Assembly: GCA_033675545.1 (NCBI GenBank)
Contig: JAWDGP010001945.1
Location: forward strand, 246,501-310,500
From: Elysia crispata
Taxonomy: Eukaryota; Mollusca; Gastropoda; Plakobranchidae
Direction of reading: 5' to 3'
DNA: 64,000 nt
The position numbers and the translations under genes were made by a program. The notes under the pieces were generated by a model. It saw nothing but the letters and a program-made list of their open reading frames with translations, did no database searches and was not told the origin of the DNA. Positions 1-14,346 of the stretch are shown here, one piece after another (positions within the stretch are counted from its first letter, which is position 1; each line of letters starts with the position of its first letter).

Positions 1-3000
1 AGATGTTTCCTAGAGACATTTAAGACATTCATTCAGGGAGATACCAGTGTACTTTGTGAGGAATATTAAGTAATTATTTTGCATCACTTTTAAGAAGGCA
101 AAGTATGGCAAGTCTAAAAATTGATTATTATAACTTTGCAGTGAGAGAGAGGCTCCCCAAAAATCATTGGATGCTCATTATTATCATTGTTAATATAAAT
201 AATGCATTTACCAGTGACTTAAAAAAAGAATAAAAAGGTAAATTAACATTAATACATACCTTCACTGGTGGGAACTCTTTACTGCGTAGGTGTATGATTC
301 CCATGAGTGTCATGCATAATAATTTAGCTTCCTCCCTGGCTTTCACTTTGTCCTTCATCTTCTCTAAAAATTCCAGAGCTGATTTGGGATCTGAAAACAA
401 CCACAAAAATATTTATTCACACATGGGTGTCTATTTTTCAAAAAATCAAAGAAATGAACATGATGTGTTGTTTTCAAAAAATGTGTTGCAAAATGACAAT
501 AGGGAGGTATCTCATTGACAAACATCACACCATATCAGGTATCCTTATATCACCTTCAACATTAGTGCGATTAAGGAGACATAAAAACCTTAAAATTTGA
601 ATGAAATTCCAAAGCATATATTGATAAATACTAACTCACTTTGTTTCCCATACATTATTTGAAAATGCCCAATCATTACCCGCGACATTTCACTTGTACT
701 TTGAATCTCAATAGCTGTTATATTATTAAAGTTGACATTCCCCAAAATGTCCTGTATGGTAAAAAAAAAACATCCTCTTAATTTTTTATAAAAGTAATTG
801 AACGTTTTATAGTTGACTCTTTCTTTTTTTAATTATGAATGAAAGGGACACGACTTTTGTCATGGTGCAAAATCTGAAACCAAATCTAGGTCTAGAGTAC
901 ATCCATTCTGTTCTTTTAAAGAAGATGACCTCTAGACCTATTGCAGCTTAAAAAGAGCTAATCTCTTCATAATTTTTGAAGGTTCACATAAGCTTGAATA
1001 TCAAGAAGAGAATTTAGTAAATTTCTTAGAGCAAAAATTCTCATAAAATTGATTTTGAAATTGAAAATTTGCTTTTTCTTCGTTTTAAGTGATGTCTGTG
1101 CTACTTAATTTGTTGTAGAAATTTCTATTGAAAGCTCACTTTTTTAATGAATTTTTTAAAATACTTTAAAAAAAAATCATGTCTTGAGCATTCAAAAAGC
1201 TAAAAACAACTCTGTTGCAAGTGAGTTAAATAACTTTCTAAAGACTCAGTGTTGATTGCCTGCCAAATAATGATGATCTCCAAATTTTACTAGCTCTATC
1301 AGACTTTAAGACTAAATTCTCAATTTTCATCATCATTTTTATACTCTGCAGCTTAAATATCCGTTGCTACATTATAAATGTGAGGGAGAAAAAAGTATTC
1401 AACAAATGAAATGATTATTTCATAAAATTGGCAAATCAAAATCCTACCTGTAATTTGCCGAACTATAAATGCACTCAGTTCAGCCAGTGACAGAGGATTG
1501 ATTCTGAGGATAGAAAAAAATAGTGAATATATACAGAGGAAAGAGGTGTCCTTAGTCAAATTAAATTTACTAAAAGTATTGTCTTTGACATGAATGATTT
1601 TTTTTTGTTTGTCTGATCCTCTGTTACTTTATTTATACCTATGCTTAATGCAGAAGACTTAATCAGCAATGGAGAGACATTTTACCTAGTGATCAAAGCA
1701 AAAGCAGATTTGAATTGAATTACCATTAAGTCTACACGTCAGGAGCAGAACAGGACTGACCTTTCACCAGCAACTGTTTTTTCATTTTTGCTCTCAACTT
1801 CATGTTGAGACACAATAAAAGTATTCTTTTTTTTATACCACTTGACTTGGGTCTGTTTAAAGATTGATCGCTTGTTGGTTTTTTCTTTAGTAAAAAGAAG
1901 ACAAAAATCTCTAGAATATTTATTTTATTTCCAAGTTTCAGCATATTGTAGTTGTTATTTCTAAAAGGGACACTGCTAGGAAAAAGAAAAATAATTTTTA
2001 TTTATACCAAGGTATGCTTTTTTCTAAGGGTCTTTCAGAATGCATTACTTACCTGTGCTCAAAATCTGATAGAAAATTTTCATACATCTGGAATTTTTAA
2101 AAAAAAAAGTATATCAGTATCACTTTCATGACGCCATGTGTAAACAAATACTTTGAGAACAAAATATGATGCCACTTTGTTTGTTTTCTCATTTTATGAC
2201 ACTAAGGGCTAAAATGGTCATACATTTAATATTATGAGTAGGAAAATACCAGACCTCTTTTACATAATATTAATCATGAATGCATTATCACCTTTTTTTC
2301 ACTTTGAGAAATGTTTTAAACTGAGACTACAACTTTAGGAATACTTGAAAGTGAAATACCAGTCACATCCACATCTTTTATATTTTATTCTAATTCTCTT
2401 TAACAAAAAGATTAGTAAAAATGTAACAATTACACTTGAAATAAAAAATAGGGAAAAAAAAAACACTTCATACAATTTCAGTAGGGTTGTTGAAGGTATG
2501 TAATCAAAAAAATGTCATCTCCTTAATTTCATTTTTTTGTCAAAGTTCCCGTCACTTAAATAAGCAAGGAACAAACATTTCAAGGATCTTTTGATCTTTT
2601 CGGTACAAAAAGTGTAACATGATACTTACACGCAGCAAACCATCTCCCTTGGCAAAAATTGGGTTTTTGCAAAACTGAAGTAGTTTTAAAGTCAGCTGAT
2701 GCCATAACCTAAGGAAATATTTTTGCAGCAAATCAAAGATTTTTACAATCAAAAGTGATTAAATTTTAGTTGAGTATGGGGATTTCTGGAAGGATGAGCA
2801 AGCTCATATTTCAAAATATTTTTTGATCCAATTACTTAAATTTACATTTTTTTTCTACTTTTCTACAAACTAAAAAGCAGTAAAGATTTGTTGTTTTTTT
2901 TTAAAGCATTACGATACACGTGGGATTTTCTAACTTTATATTAATTATAATTATTATTTTAAAGACTGATATCAAATTTAGAGTCTAAGATATAGGCAGA

Positions 3001-6000
3001 GACACTTATGAGTATATAAATGGTGTAAGGAAAAATTTACCCTAGAGTGAAAGCAAAGGGTCTTATTAAATGCTTTTTAGAATTGACCACATCCAGCTAA
3101 TTATTTTATAAAAACACTTTTTCTACAATGCCAAACTTAAGTTAGGCATCATAAAAGGCTCCCAGAAGTAGCAGTGAAGATCAAAGAAGCAGAGAAGCTT
3201 CACAGAGGTTGACATTGAAAAGTTAGTTTATACCTTTATGATATAACCTACTTTTACAGCTTGGATATTTAAAATTAAATGAACAAGTAAGTGGTAAATT
3301 CTGTTCTTAATTACAGGTACTAGAAGTAGAACAAAAAATCTTAATTGTTTAACTTCAGAAAATAATACAAAAGACAAAGCAATCCTTATCAAGCATCATC
3401 ACCAGGGGTTCCTATCTTATTTTTCTGGCATGTATTGGAGTATTAATATGTAGTCTGTAAATCAAAGTTTCAACTTAATAAACCACTGACTAAAACTTAC
3501 TTTAGAGTCTGAATTATACTCTTTGTAATTATTTTACCTTTAATACGAAATTTTCATTTGAACCAGACTATTACCATGAAGCTAGAGATGAAGATTTTAC
3601 ATTCTTTTAAAGATTTTATATATCTTTGATTAAAAGGAGAATATTTTTGGACACAATTTCCTTCTTTTAAATTTACAAGTTGCAATAACACAATCATTGA
3701 AAATGTATGCCTTTTAAAAGCCAAAAAAATCTAAAGAGTAAAACCATAAAACAAATCATAACTTATCTTCTACTCATAGCTGGAGTGAAAAAAAAAAGCA
3801 TTTTTTGTCCATATTGTAAAATATAGGCCCATTCAATTTTAAAGCATATAAAACTTTTAAAAGATGAAATTTCACATAAATGCAATCTGTCTGATCAACG
3901 CGTAATTTTGAAACAGCAAAAAACAAATAAATGGTTTCTTTTATTAAAGCCTTGATGATCTGCATTTGAATACAAACTCCCTGATCCCAATCTCTCTGAA
4001 TTCCACTACAACTTGTAACACATCAACATATACTACAAAACTGCAGTGAAAGAAGCTCAATAGCCAATGACAATCACCAGATTCAATCACACCAAATTTC
4101 CTCTCTATGCAATGGACTAACACAGCAAGAATCCTACACTTCATTTCTCAACCCTTCCTCTCTCATCCATGGTTAAGCAGTAACAATTACTAGATTTACA
4201 TCATGCATTAAAGGAAAACTGATCAAGCATGGGAAACTTCAGTCAAAGCATGTTAATCCACCAAAATGAGCTTTACTACAAGCCACCGCTTTCATTTTCA
4301 ATTCATTTACCCTAGAAGGAAAGCAGTTTTTCATTTACCTAGTTATGAATTATGATGTGGACTTCAAATTAAAGGCCACAAGTCTGATTTACTTTTTAAA
4401 TAGTGCACAAACATAATCAAACATAGATTGTCTAGAGTTTACTTTAACTCACTCAGCACTGGCCCTATCTAGAGAAATGCTCCGTGCCACTATCCTTTTT
4501 AAGGTAATTTTAAAAGATCACATTTCAAAAAGTTATTCACATACAAACACAAAATTTGCTGTGTTTGTAGCTATTTATCTTAGCAGTATTGTACGTAAGT
4601 TTCGTAATAAAAGAGTAATTAGTTGTTATTTTTTTTAATTTTCTAGTGACACACCCATTGTGAAAAAGAAAAAAAAATCCCCACTGTGTAACAATACTGA
4701 TACACAGAATTTTTTTTAATAAAATAAAAGAAAATGTACTTGTTCAAACTTAAAGTCAAACAACAAAGAGGAGAGGTTAGAGAATACACTCTTTCATATT
4801 TTACATATTCAAGGCCAGATCTAGCTCTTTTCTAGAAGCCTAGATCTAGATCTAGTCTAGGTCTAACCTTTTATAATAGCCAAACAAAGGCTAGGTTAGA
4901 TCTAGACAGGCATCCAAACAAATGTGAAAAAGAGAGTGATTTCCTTTTGCAGTTTTCTATAAACTTGATTTCGACTACGAAAAGTTGGTTGGCAAAGTAA
5001 AATAGGCGTCCAAAGTTAAAACCGAGTATTCTGCGTTTTTGTATGCAATTACAGTAATAGGGCAGCCGAGTATACTCGGTATTCGTGCTGAGTGAGTTAA
5101 CACTTCATGAAAGGTGAGACAAAAAAAATAAGTTCTAAGTTAAAATTTAAAAAGGCGTAAACTGGTTGGTGAAGTAATCCAAAATTCTACAACAAAGTAG
5201 AACTACGGGTATGTGAAAACAGATTCTACAAAAAGTAAGAAGTACTTAGTAATCGTCTAAAACATTCCAAACTTTAAAATAGATCAGTCTACGAATTAGC
5301 AGCTAGTTTTATTATAATGGGACATTATGTGCAAAGCACTTCCTTTATAAAAAAAATGAAAACAATAGATCTCAGTGTGAAAAAAGCACATGTTATTAAT
5401 GTGACACATTTCCAAAGAATTATCCTCACACTCATAAAATGATGTCTAAAACAAAGTATCTCTGTGAAGAAAAGCAACTGAAAATAAAGGGGTATGTCCG
5501 AGGTAAAAGTACTACCCTGATAAAATAATTCAACACAGGTCCTCATAAAGACATCCCTAATTTGGTTCATCTCAATGGTATCAATGAGGGTATGAGGAGC
5601 TCTACAGCTTGCTATAGATATAGATAGACCTACTATAGATCTATCTTTAGAATGTAAAATTGGCAGTTTCCCCAGGACTTTAATGGGCTATAGGCTACTA
5701 CTAACAAAGCATTATAAAGCGTAAATTTTAATTATATATAAATTTAGACAAAGCTTATCTCTAGATCTAGCAAGAGCCAGCAATTATAAAGATCCCTAAA
5801 GTTTGGCGTTTTAGGTCATGCTCAGCACCAGTTTGGAATAGGCTTCAAGTGTAGGCCTATATGCTAACAACATCTTACTCAAAGCCACTGCTGAGCATTA
5901 TCTAACAAAGTAACATTCCAGCTCTTTATAATCCTGACTCATGATTATTCCAGTGTTAAATGATCTAAATCTAATCTGGATCTAGAGAAGGATAGTTTTG

Positions 6001-6370
6001 ATGTTTGAGTTTGGTTGAACGATTCTTAATTTAATTTCTTACACCACGGTTTCTTAGAGGGAAAAAAAAGAACGGAAAAGGGGCAGGGTAGGGAAAGAGA
6101 GAAAATTCACTCTTATCTTTGATGTAAGTTAGATCTAATTTTGTTTTGATCTGGCAGTGACGTTTAGAAATATTTAGAATCTTGAATTAGAGGTAACAAG
6201 TCTTCGGATGACTTCAAAATCGATGAATCATTCAAAACACGACCTCTGCCTTACAAGCATTTCACTCACTTTTTGTTATACAATTCCTCTATAGATGTCC
6301 ATTCTGTAGCAATATCACCTGTACTTTTCCGCTGTTGTTCTGATAAATACCCAGCCACGTCCTTAGGCAT
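1..6370 (-). CDS. PSMD13: 26S proteasome non-ATPase regulatory subunit 13 (Rpn9), 5' part, truncated by window edge
   Basis: PSMD13/Rpn9 is a PCI-domain subunit of the 19S regulatory particle lid. Coding exons read on the minus strand: 6370-6270, 2708-2630, 2087-2053, 1503-1448, 390-260, and the start of a sixth at 9-1. All have GT-AG borders and compatible phases, giving about 137 codons. The start is MPKDVAGYLSEQQ, comparable with the usual MKDVPGFLQQ start. Blocks that identify the family are LWHQLTLKLLQF, FAKGDGLLR, MYENFLSDFEHR, RINPLSLAEL and VRQIT, followed by DPKSALEFLEKMKDKVKA. The visible part is the N-terminal helical repeat region; the PCI domain lies outside the window. Intron 1 (2709-6269) contains a TTAA-flanked MITE. 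The sixth exon rests on nine bases (E-T-S after a CTCTAG acceptor) and is the weakest piece. No frameshift or stop was seen. Confidence 0.94.
4448..5096. mobile_element. piggyBac-type MITE, 649 bp, in PSMD13 intron 1
   Basis: The element is bounded by a 12-bp perfect terminal inverted repeat, CTCACTCAGCAC at the left and GTGCTGAGTGAG at the right. It is flanked on both sides by TTAA (4444-4447 and 5097-5100), the target duplication typical of the piggyBac superfamily. The block GGCCCTAT inside the left end is matched by TGCCCTAT (minus sense) inside the right end, after an inserted 14-bp palindrome CCGAGTATACTCGG (5066-5079). There is no coding capacity, so it would depend on a transposase elsewhere. 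Its termini differ from those of the larger piggyBac element at 35585-37581, so that element is not its obvious source. Confidence 0.75.
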
Positions 6371-8487
<2,117 letters not shown>

Positions 8488-8577
8488 TCTCACAAATGAA
8501 ATCATTTCATTCTTTGACACAATAGTGATTCACCCAATCCATTATTGTATTGTTTACTATTACATATCGAGATTTGC

Positions 8578-8870
8578 AAAGTAAACTATCGTAACTCCTG
8601 TTTTGCAAATTTTACAGGAGGAACAAAAAACTTGATAACTTTGTAACTAATGGTCCAATATGATTCTTCATTTTCACGTGAAATGTATTTGAAATATCTT
8701 TACCCACTTTGGTTATGTATTTTTCAGTTTCAATTGTAAACATTTTGTGTAATTCAATGTACGATATTTTATTCAACCAAAATTCACACGTAAATAATCG
8801 CATCTCAAGTTACGATAACCTCCATTGATAATTGTTCCCACGTATACTATCGTATGTTATAGTTACGACA
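8578..8870. repeat. Foldback-like segment sharing motifs with 15966-16205
   Basis: GTAAACTATCGTAACTCC at the left, CTCAAGTTACGATAACC near 8800 and GTATACTATCGTA near 8840 are partly inverted with respect to each other. They reappear, inverted, around 16.0-16.2 kb. This suggests a small foldback or MITE family; borders and target duplication are not resolved. Confidence 0.3.
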
Positions 8871-9055
8871 GTTTACGTTTAAATTCTATGTCTTATAGAC
8901 GAGTTACGACAGTAACAAGAAACAGTGTTAAGAAACAAAATAGCAGCAACACTTTTATAATTATTTTAAACGTAAAATATGATTTTAATAAAAGTTTGCA
9001 CATTTAATTTAAGGATACATATTTTACTAAAAATGATTACAGTATGTTCAGAATG

Positions 9056-9684
9056 TTATAATATGTATAAATTTCAATTTACAGAGTCACATCACTGATA
9101 CTTTCACGGGTGCATGAATGAGATATAAAATACACATAATTTATTTTGAGAGTTATTAAGAACGACATCTGGGTAGAATCTTAGACTAGATATTATAGAC
9201 GATGACAGAAATGGAAGACAAAATATAAGTACTATAGAGGAAAGAGGATGCGTGGATTTTACTATTTGTATTATTAAAATATAGGCCTACATGATAAATA
9301 AATAAAGAACAAAGATAGGTACTTCAGAGATTAGACAGTTATCTTGAAGTTGAACCGTGTTTATTTTTTTATAATATGTATAAATTTCAATTTACAGAGT
9401 CACATCACTGATACTTTCACGGGTGCATGAATGTGATATAAAATACACATAATTTATTTTGAGAGTTATTAAGAACGACATCTGGGTAGAATCTTAGACT
9501 AGATATTATAGACGATGACAGAAATGGAAGACAAAATATAAGTACTATAGAGGAAAGAGGATGCGTGGATTTTACTATTTGTATTATTAAAATATAGGCC
9601 TACATGATAAATAAATAAAGAACAAAGATAGGTACTTCAGAGATTAGACAGTTATCTTGAAGTTGAACCGTGTTTATTTTTTTA
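9056..9684. repeat. Tandem duplication, two 313-bp copies with one mismatch seen
   Basis: The segment beginning TTATAATATGTATAAATTTC at 9056 recurs exactly 313 bp later at 9369 and runs to about 9684. By eye the copies differ at one base (A at 9121, T at 9434). The near identity implies a recent duplication, or an assembly error. The right copy ends about 75 bp from the transposase remnant at 9761, so the block may be the 3' tail of that element. Confidence 0.95.
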
Positions 9685-9760
9685 AAAATCAATATACTAT
9701 TTAAGTATCAAAACACACAACTTAATTGGAAAAAAGATTAACATAATTAAATCATGGACC

Positions 9761-10401
9761 TCAATGGTTGGATTTAATTTTAAACAAGTTAAAAAACTGG
9801 TGATGGGTTTCAGGAAAAACTTGGCTTTTGCAGAGGGATTGAAGGTCATTATACTTGTCTATGTCTTTGCCAGGACCCTTTCCGTTACTTAGAACATAGA
9901 GCTGAATGTAATTGAAGTGCCCCTTGGCCTGCACTTTCCGTAATTTTTTTGACATGTTGAGACGATAGTATTCACCATCAAAGTCATACTTGGATATGTA
10001 CAAGATCGGAGTCTTGACTGGTCAACTTCAATGGTTTGATGTTAAACAGCTTCACCTTTGTTTTCATCTAGGTCAATTTTTTTCAAATTTGAGGCTATCT
10101 ATTTGAAGTCGGAAAACCAGATTCGTCAGGCTCCTTTACAATATAGTTCTGTCTCAACTCCTTTGCTGCACTGCTAACACCTGCCCAATGAGGAGTGGTA
10201 GATCTTCAAATGCTTACTTACTCTTTCTATCGTTGTATGCACACTGTCATCCTCGTTCTTGATGTGGTCCTTTACAAAAAAAAAATTGTGCATAATTTCT
10301 GTGGAGTTGAATTTGTTCAATGCACACCAAAGCATCGCCAAAAGATATCTATCCCGGTTCTGCCCGCCACATGAATCTGAATAGAGTTTAACATGAGTCA
10401 C
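9761..10401 (-). pseudogene. Decayed DNA-transposase-like remnant (SDSCGGQNR motif)
   Basis: Two open stretches on the minus strand, 10401-10174 and 10003-9761, are separated by stops and frame changes. The first contains LYSDSCGGQNRDRYL followed about 30 residues later by FFVKDHIKNEDDSVH. That resembles a D-x-CGGQN motif followed by an H-x-x-NE/D-D-S-x-H motif shared by a large set of invertebrate transposase-like proteins. I cannot assign the superfamily with confidence. The second stretch is basic and could be the C-terminus. The coding sequence is short, broken and without a visible start, so this is a dead copy. Repeat arrays flank it on both sides (9056-9684 and 10558-10745). Confidence 0.6.
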
Positions 10402-10557
10402 GCCTTTCTCTCACTTGCACCAAGCAGATAATTTTAATCACAATTCACATGAACCAATCTCATTTGACCCTCTTGCAGCTATCCTTTCATGTCAAACATT
10501 GCAGTTAGCTTGACCTGATCCAAGATGATATTGAAAGATTGTATAAATGTCATTATT

Positions 10558-10745
10558 GCCGCCGGGGAATTCTATTTTTTCCATCTCTATAAATAGCATA
10601 ATTTCAAGTATGCCGCCGTGGAATTGAATTCTACTGTTTCGAACTCTATAAAAAGCCTATAATCAATATCGTCACTGTGGAATCAAATCATAGTGTTTGT
10701 ATTTCTATAAATAGCCTTATTTCAATGTGTCCGCCGGGGAATTTA
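10558..10745. repeat. Short tandem array, about 3 units of 55-60 bp
   Basis: Units begin with a GCCGCCGGGGAATT-like block and contain CTCTATAAATAGC-like sequence (TCTATAAATAGC, TCTATAAAAAGCC, TCTATAAATAGCC). They are diverged from one another. The array lies at the presumed 5' side of the transposase remnant. The repeated TATAAA may be coincidental or a remnant element promoter. Confidence 0.7.
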
Positions 10746-11635
10746 AAGAGATAGGGCCGTAGGTTCAAGGATGACAAGATCAAGCCGGATGCACTGGCCG
10801 TTTCTATTTAAAAAAAGAACATAGAATCTGAGGTCTAAGGAACAGAGAGGTAAATAAACAAATTTAAAGGAAAATAACCGAAAAACTGACCGGAAATTGA
10901 GGTAAAACAATGAACTCCACCCATAAATGACTCAAAATAGAAAGAGAAAGGGCAATAAATGTAACATTAAAAACCAACCTGTAAATAACTAATTTTAAAC
11001 TTAAATAATAAATTAAAGAAAAATGGCGGAAAACGGCAATCAGTGCTGTATTACCTGACATATCGACGGCTGAGACTATAACAATTACACTTTAAAAAAA
11101 AAAAAAAAAGACAAGCAGGGTACGGAATATTTTTGATAGAAAAGACTCATAGCTAATGCTGAGAGCATTAAATTTTACTAACAAGTAGAAAAGAGAGGGT
11201 GAGGTGATGAACAGATGAACGGTATATTAGCAGAGAGAGAGAGAGAGAGAGGCTCGACAAATTGCTGTGACAAAGCTAGTTTCTAGATCCCAGCATCTTT
11301 TTTTGCCAAACTGAGGAGAAGATCTAGAAGTAGATTCTAGATTTTAAAAAAATGTTTCTTTGAAAACACTTTAACATGTTTTTAGTATCTAGCTGTAAGA
11401 CTTTGGAGACACAGCGAAATTTAAGCCAGCATGGCCACTTTGTTCGGTTCCTTCAACTCTTACAATCTTGTAATCATCAGGCTATCACCAATCCTATTCT
11501 GGTGATCTTCGTCGTCAAAGCCGTTCTTCTGGTTGTTGTTGTTGTTTTTCTTCTTCTTCATCTTCGACAAGTACCACTACCAGAATGACCAAAGAGAGAT
11601 CAAAGAGGGTTTCCTTCCCTACACTAATTTAAATT
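10746..11635. other. Intergenic; no gene recognised
   Basis: AT-rich sequence with a short GA run (about 11231-11251) and CTAGAT-rich words near 11280-11345. No exon or conserved protein block was recognised. Confidence 0.5.
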
Positions 11636-12140
11636 GGATATTACAGTGATGATGTTGTATAATTATGCTGGCATATGAAGATAAAAACACAAGAATTCGT
11701 TTCTGCAGAGATGATCTTGTTTTACTATGCTGATTTATAGAAAGAGAAACACATGTATTCGATGTTATGTTAATTCATGGCGATAGAAACACTTGAATTC
11801 GGTTATACAGTGATAATGTTGATTTATTATGCTGGTTTATAAAGGAAAAAAATCTAGAAATCGATTCTAAAGTAATTATTTGTATTGTTATGCTGGTTTA
11901 TACTGATAGAAACACTAGAACTCAGTGATATTTTATTATTATGCAGGTTTATGGAGAAGAAAAACTAGAATTTGATTCTACAGTGATGAAATTGTATTAT
12001 TAAGCTGGTTTAGAGAGATAGAAACGCTAGAATCCGATTCTACCGTGATGGTTTTGTATTATTTTGCTGGTTTATGGAGATAAAAAGCTAGGATTTGAAT
12101 TTACAGTAATGATCTTGTATTATTACGCCGGGTTATAGAT
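11636..12140. repeat. Minisatellite, about 8 diverged units of roughly 60 bp
   Basis: The word TTATGCTGGTTTATAGAGAT and variants recur about every 55-65 bp, each followed by AGAAACACTAGAATTCGATT-like sequence and TACAGTGATGATNTTGTATTA-like sequence. Units are variably truncated and diverged, so the array looks old. Confidence 0.85.
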
Positions 12141-12559
12141 TAAAAAAAAATTTGAAGTCAGTTGGAAAAAGGGAAAGTTGGTGAAAAGGGACGAAAATGA
12201 TATTTGTGATTTGTCCTTTGAAAAAAAGGATATAAGTTTGAAATATTTTAAGTAGAAATACGACAATGAAGTTAGAAGTAAGTACAACCTGATAACAAAG
12301 TTCTATCTGTGAAAGGGACAGATAGATTTTATTGTAAAGAGTAAGACATTTTTTCCCAGGTTGTGGTAGATTTAATCCACAAAAATATTTATTCTGTACA
12401 GTGGTTAAAAGCAATATCACATACTATTATAAAAATGATGGATGGTAAGCTCTGTACAATGAATAACATAAACATTTACGTAAACTCTGAATATATTGAA
12501 TGCAGGAGTTAGCAGAGTGTTATACAGAGTTTATTCAGAGACATACAAATTATAAAAAA

Positions 12560-12925
12560 AAAAATAAATAAATTTCTAATACACACTGTTTCACAAAAGT
12601 ATTTGATTCAAGAGTTAATTTAATCTCATTATGATCTTACATAGATTTTGATAATCACCCAAATAGAACACACTTTACAGATTTATTTAAAAGTAAAATA
12701 AAACATTTTAAGAAAATCTTTCTAAAATTACAATAAATATAACTGAACAAATGTTTTTTTTTATAATCTACTATTAAACTTCTTATCAATTAGTGAAAAT
12801 GGAGGAATTCTCTCTCCCGTTCAAGATTATCAATCATTTTTAAGGGGAAATGTTTGCATAAAGAAACAAAAAAATTTTTCACTTATTCACAGACAGATTC
12901 TAGGATGTATTTCGTCGTATAGCTA
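12560..12925. repeat. Left copy of a diverged direct-repeat pair
   Basis: About 350 bp here matches 14000-14340 in the same orientation. Shared blocks include TATTTGATTCAAGAG, AATACAATAAATATAACTGA (one base differs), CTCTCCCGTTCAAGATTATC and TTCACAGACA. Divergence is roughly 15-20 percent by eye. Confidence 0.85.
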
Positions 12926-13999
12926 TAGAGTGTCGATTTATTCAAATGTCCACCATTCAGACAAAATTGTTTTTCCTGGATCGATTTAACAGACAAAATT
13001 AACAAAGTCCAAAACGGCGGCCACCTGAAAGGTAGCCAATGGATCGAAGAGCAATGTTGGACCGTGTTTTCTCTGTGTATGACCTCTGGCTTGTAATTAA
13101 CTAAATCTAGAACAAGACATTGTTAAGGCAACAAACTTGGGACCGTTTTTCAATCAGTTTCAGCATTAGGAAAAAAAATTAAATTAAAAAAACAAAAAAT
13201 TATCTTGGTTATATGCTCATGTGGGCGTGTGGCTGTCATTGGGTTTTCACTTTTTCCTCCCATTGTTTTGCTTTCACCCTATACGTTTTTTCGCACGATA
13301 AGCGCGACTGAGTCAACTGACTGATGTATTATGTCGCGACATGTCCCTCAGTGTATTGACCCCGTGACCGCGTGAGCTCAAAATTTCCGAAACTTACGCA
13401 CCATCCCTTGTTTTCCCACTGCGTCTGTGGTATGTAAGAAATACAGCGCAGAATGCCTTGAACATATAATTATCTTGTGCAACGCCTAGCATTCCTTCTG
13501 TGGGTATGGTGGGTCTAAGACACATAATAGAGTGTTTGAAAAATAACATCAATGGAATTTATGTAAATGATATAAACGAATATGACATTTTTTACGTATG
13601 TTGATATATTAGAAGAGATAATACATATAAGATCATTGCCTGTTAAATTATCTTTAATCTGTTTGACTTTCGATTAACATTGCATTACAATTAAACACAT
13701 TTGATAATTCACATCAGATTTTTTTCCTAACGTTCATTAATTAGGCTTTTGCTCCTGTAAACATGTTTTTTTTCTTGTGCTCTTTAAATGCGGTATGAAG
13801 AGAAATAGAAACTGGATGCTAAGAAAGCTTTGAGGATTCAAACAAGGTCCCACGTTTTACTTTTGAAAAGGAATCACTAAAAAGAAAGATTAATATGGGG
13901 GTGAAACCTGAGCCTAATAAAGACTAGGTATTTGTTAAATTTTAAATATACAATGTATTGTATTTAAAATAAATCAGATATAATTTAAAGACAGTTTAT
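12926..13999. other. Spacer between the direct repeats; no gene recognised
   Basis: Contains a relatively GC-rich stretch (about 12990-13450) including CGGCGGCCACC and GTGACCGCGTGAGCTC. No reading frame with a recognisable product was seen on either strand. Confidence 0.45.
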
Positions 14000-14340
14000 G
14001 ATAAGAATTACTCAAAATTATTTGATTCAAGAGCAAATTTAATTACATCAAGAACTGACATAGATTTTCGTATATATCTAAATAGAACATACTTTACAGA
14101 TTTAGATAAAAGTAAAGCTGGATATTTTTAGAAAATCTATCTAATAATACAATAAATATAACTGAACAAACTTTTTTTTTAAACCTACGATTAAACCTCT
14201 TATTAATTAGGGAGAATGGAGGAATCCTCTCTCCCGTTCAAGATTATCAATCATTTTTAAGGAGAAATTTTTGAATAAGGGAACAATATTTTTTTTTCAC
14301 TCATTCACAGACACATTCTAGAATATGTTTTGTCGGATTA
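14000..14340. repeat. Right copy of a diverged direct-repeat pair
   Basis: Matches 12560-12925 in direct orientation with a spacing of about 1.44 kb. It may be a segmental duplication or two ends of one old element. No TG...CA LTR borders or primer-binding site were seen. Confidence 0.85.
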
Positions 14341-14346
14341 CGACTC

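Noticed and set aside
12560..14340. LTR retrotransposon (direct repeats as LTRs)
   Set aside because: The repeats lack TG...CA ends, a primer-binding site, a polypurine tract and gag/pol coding sequence, and are strongly diverged.
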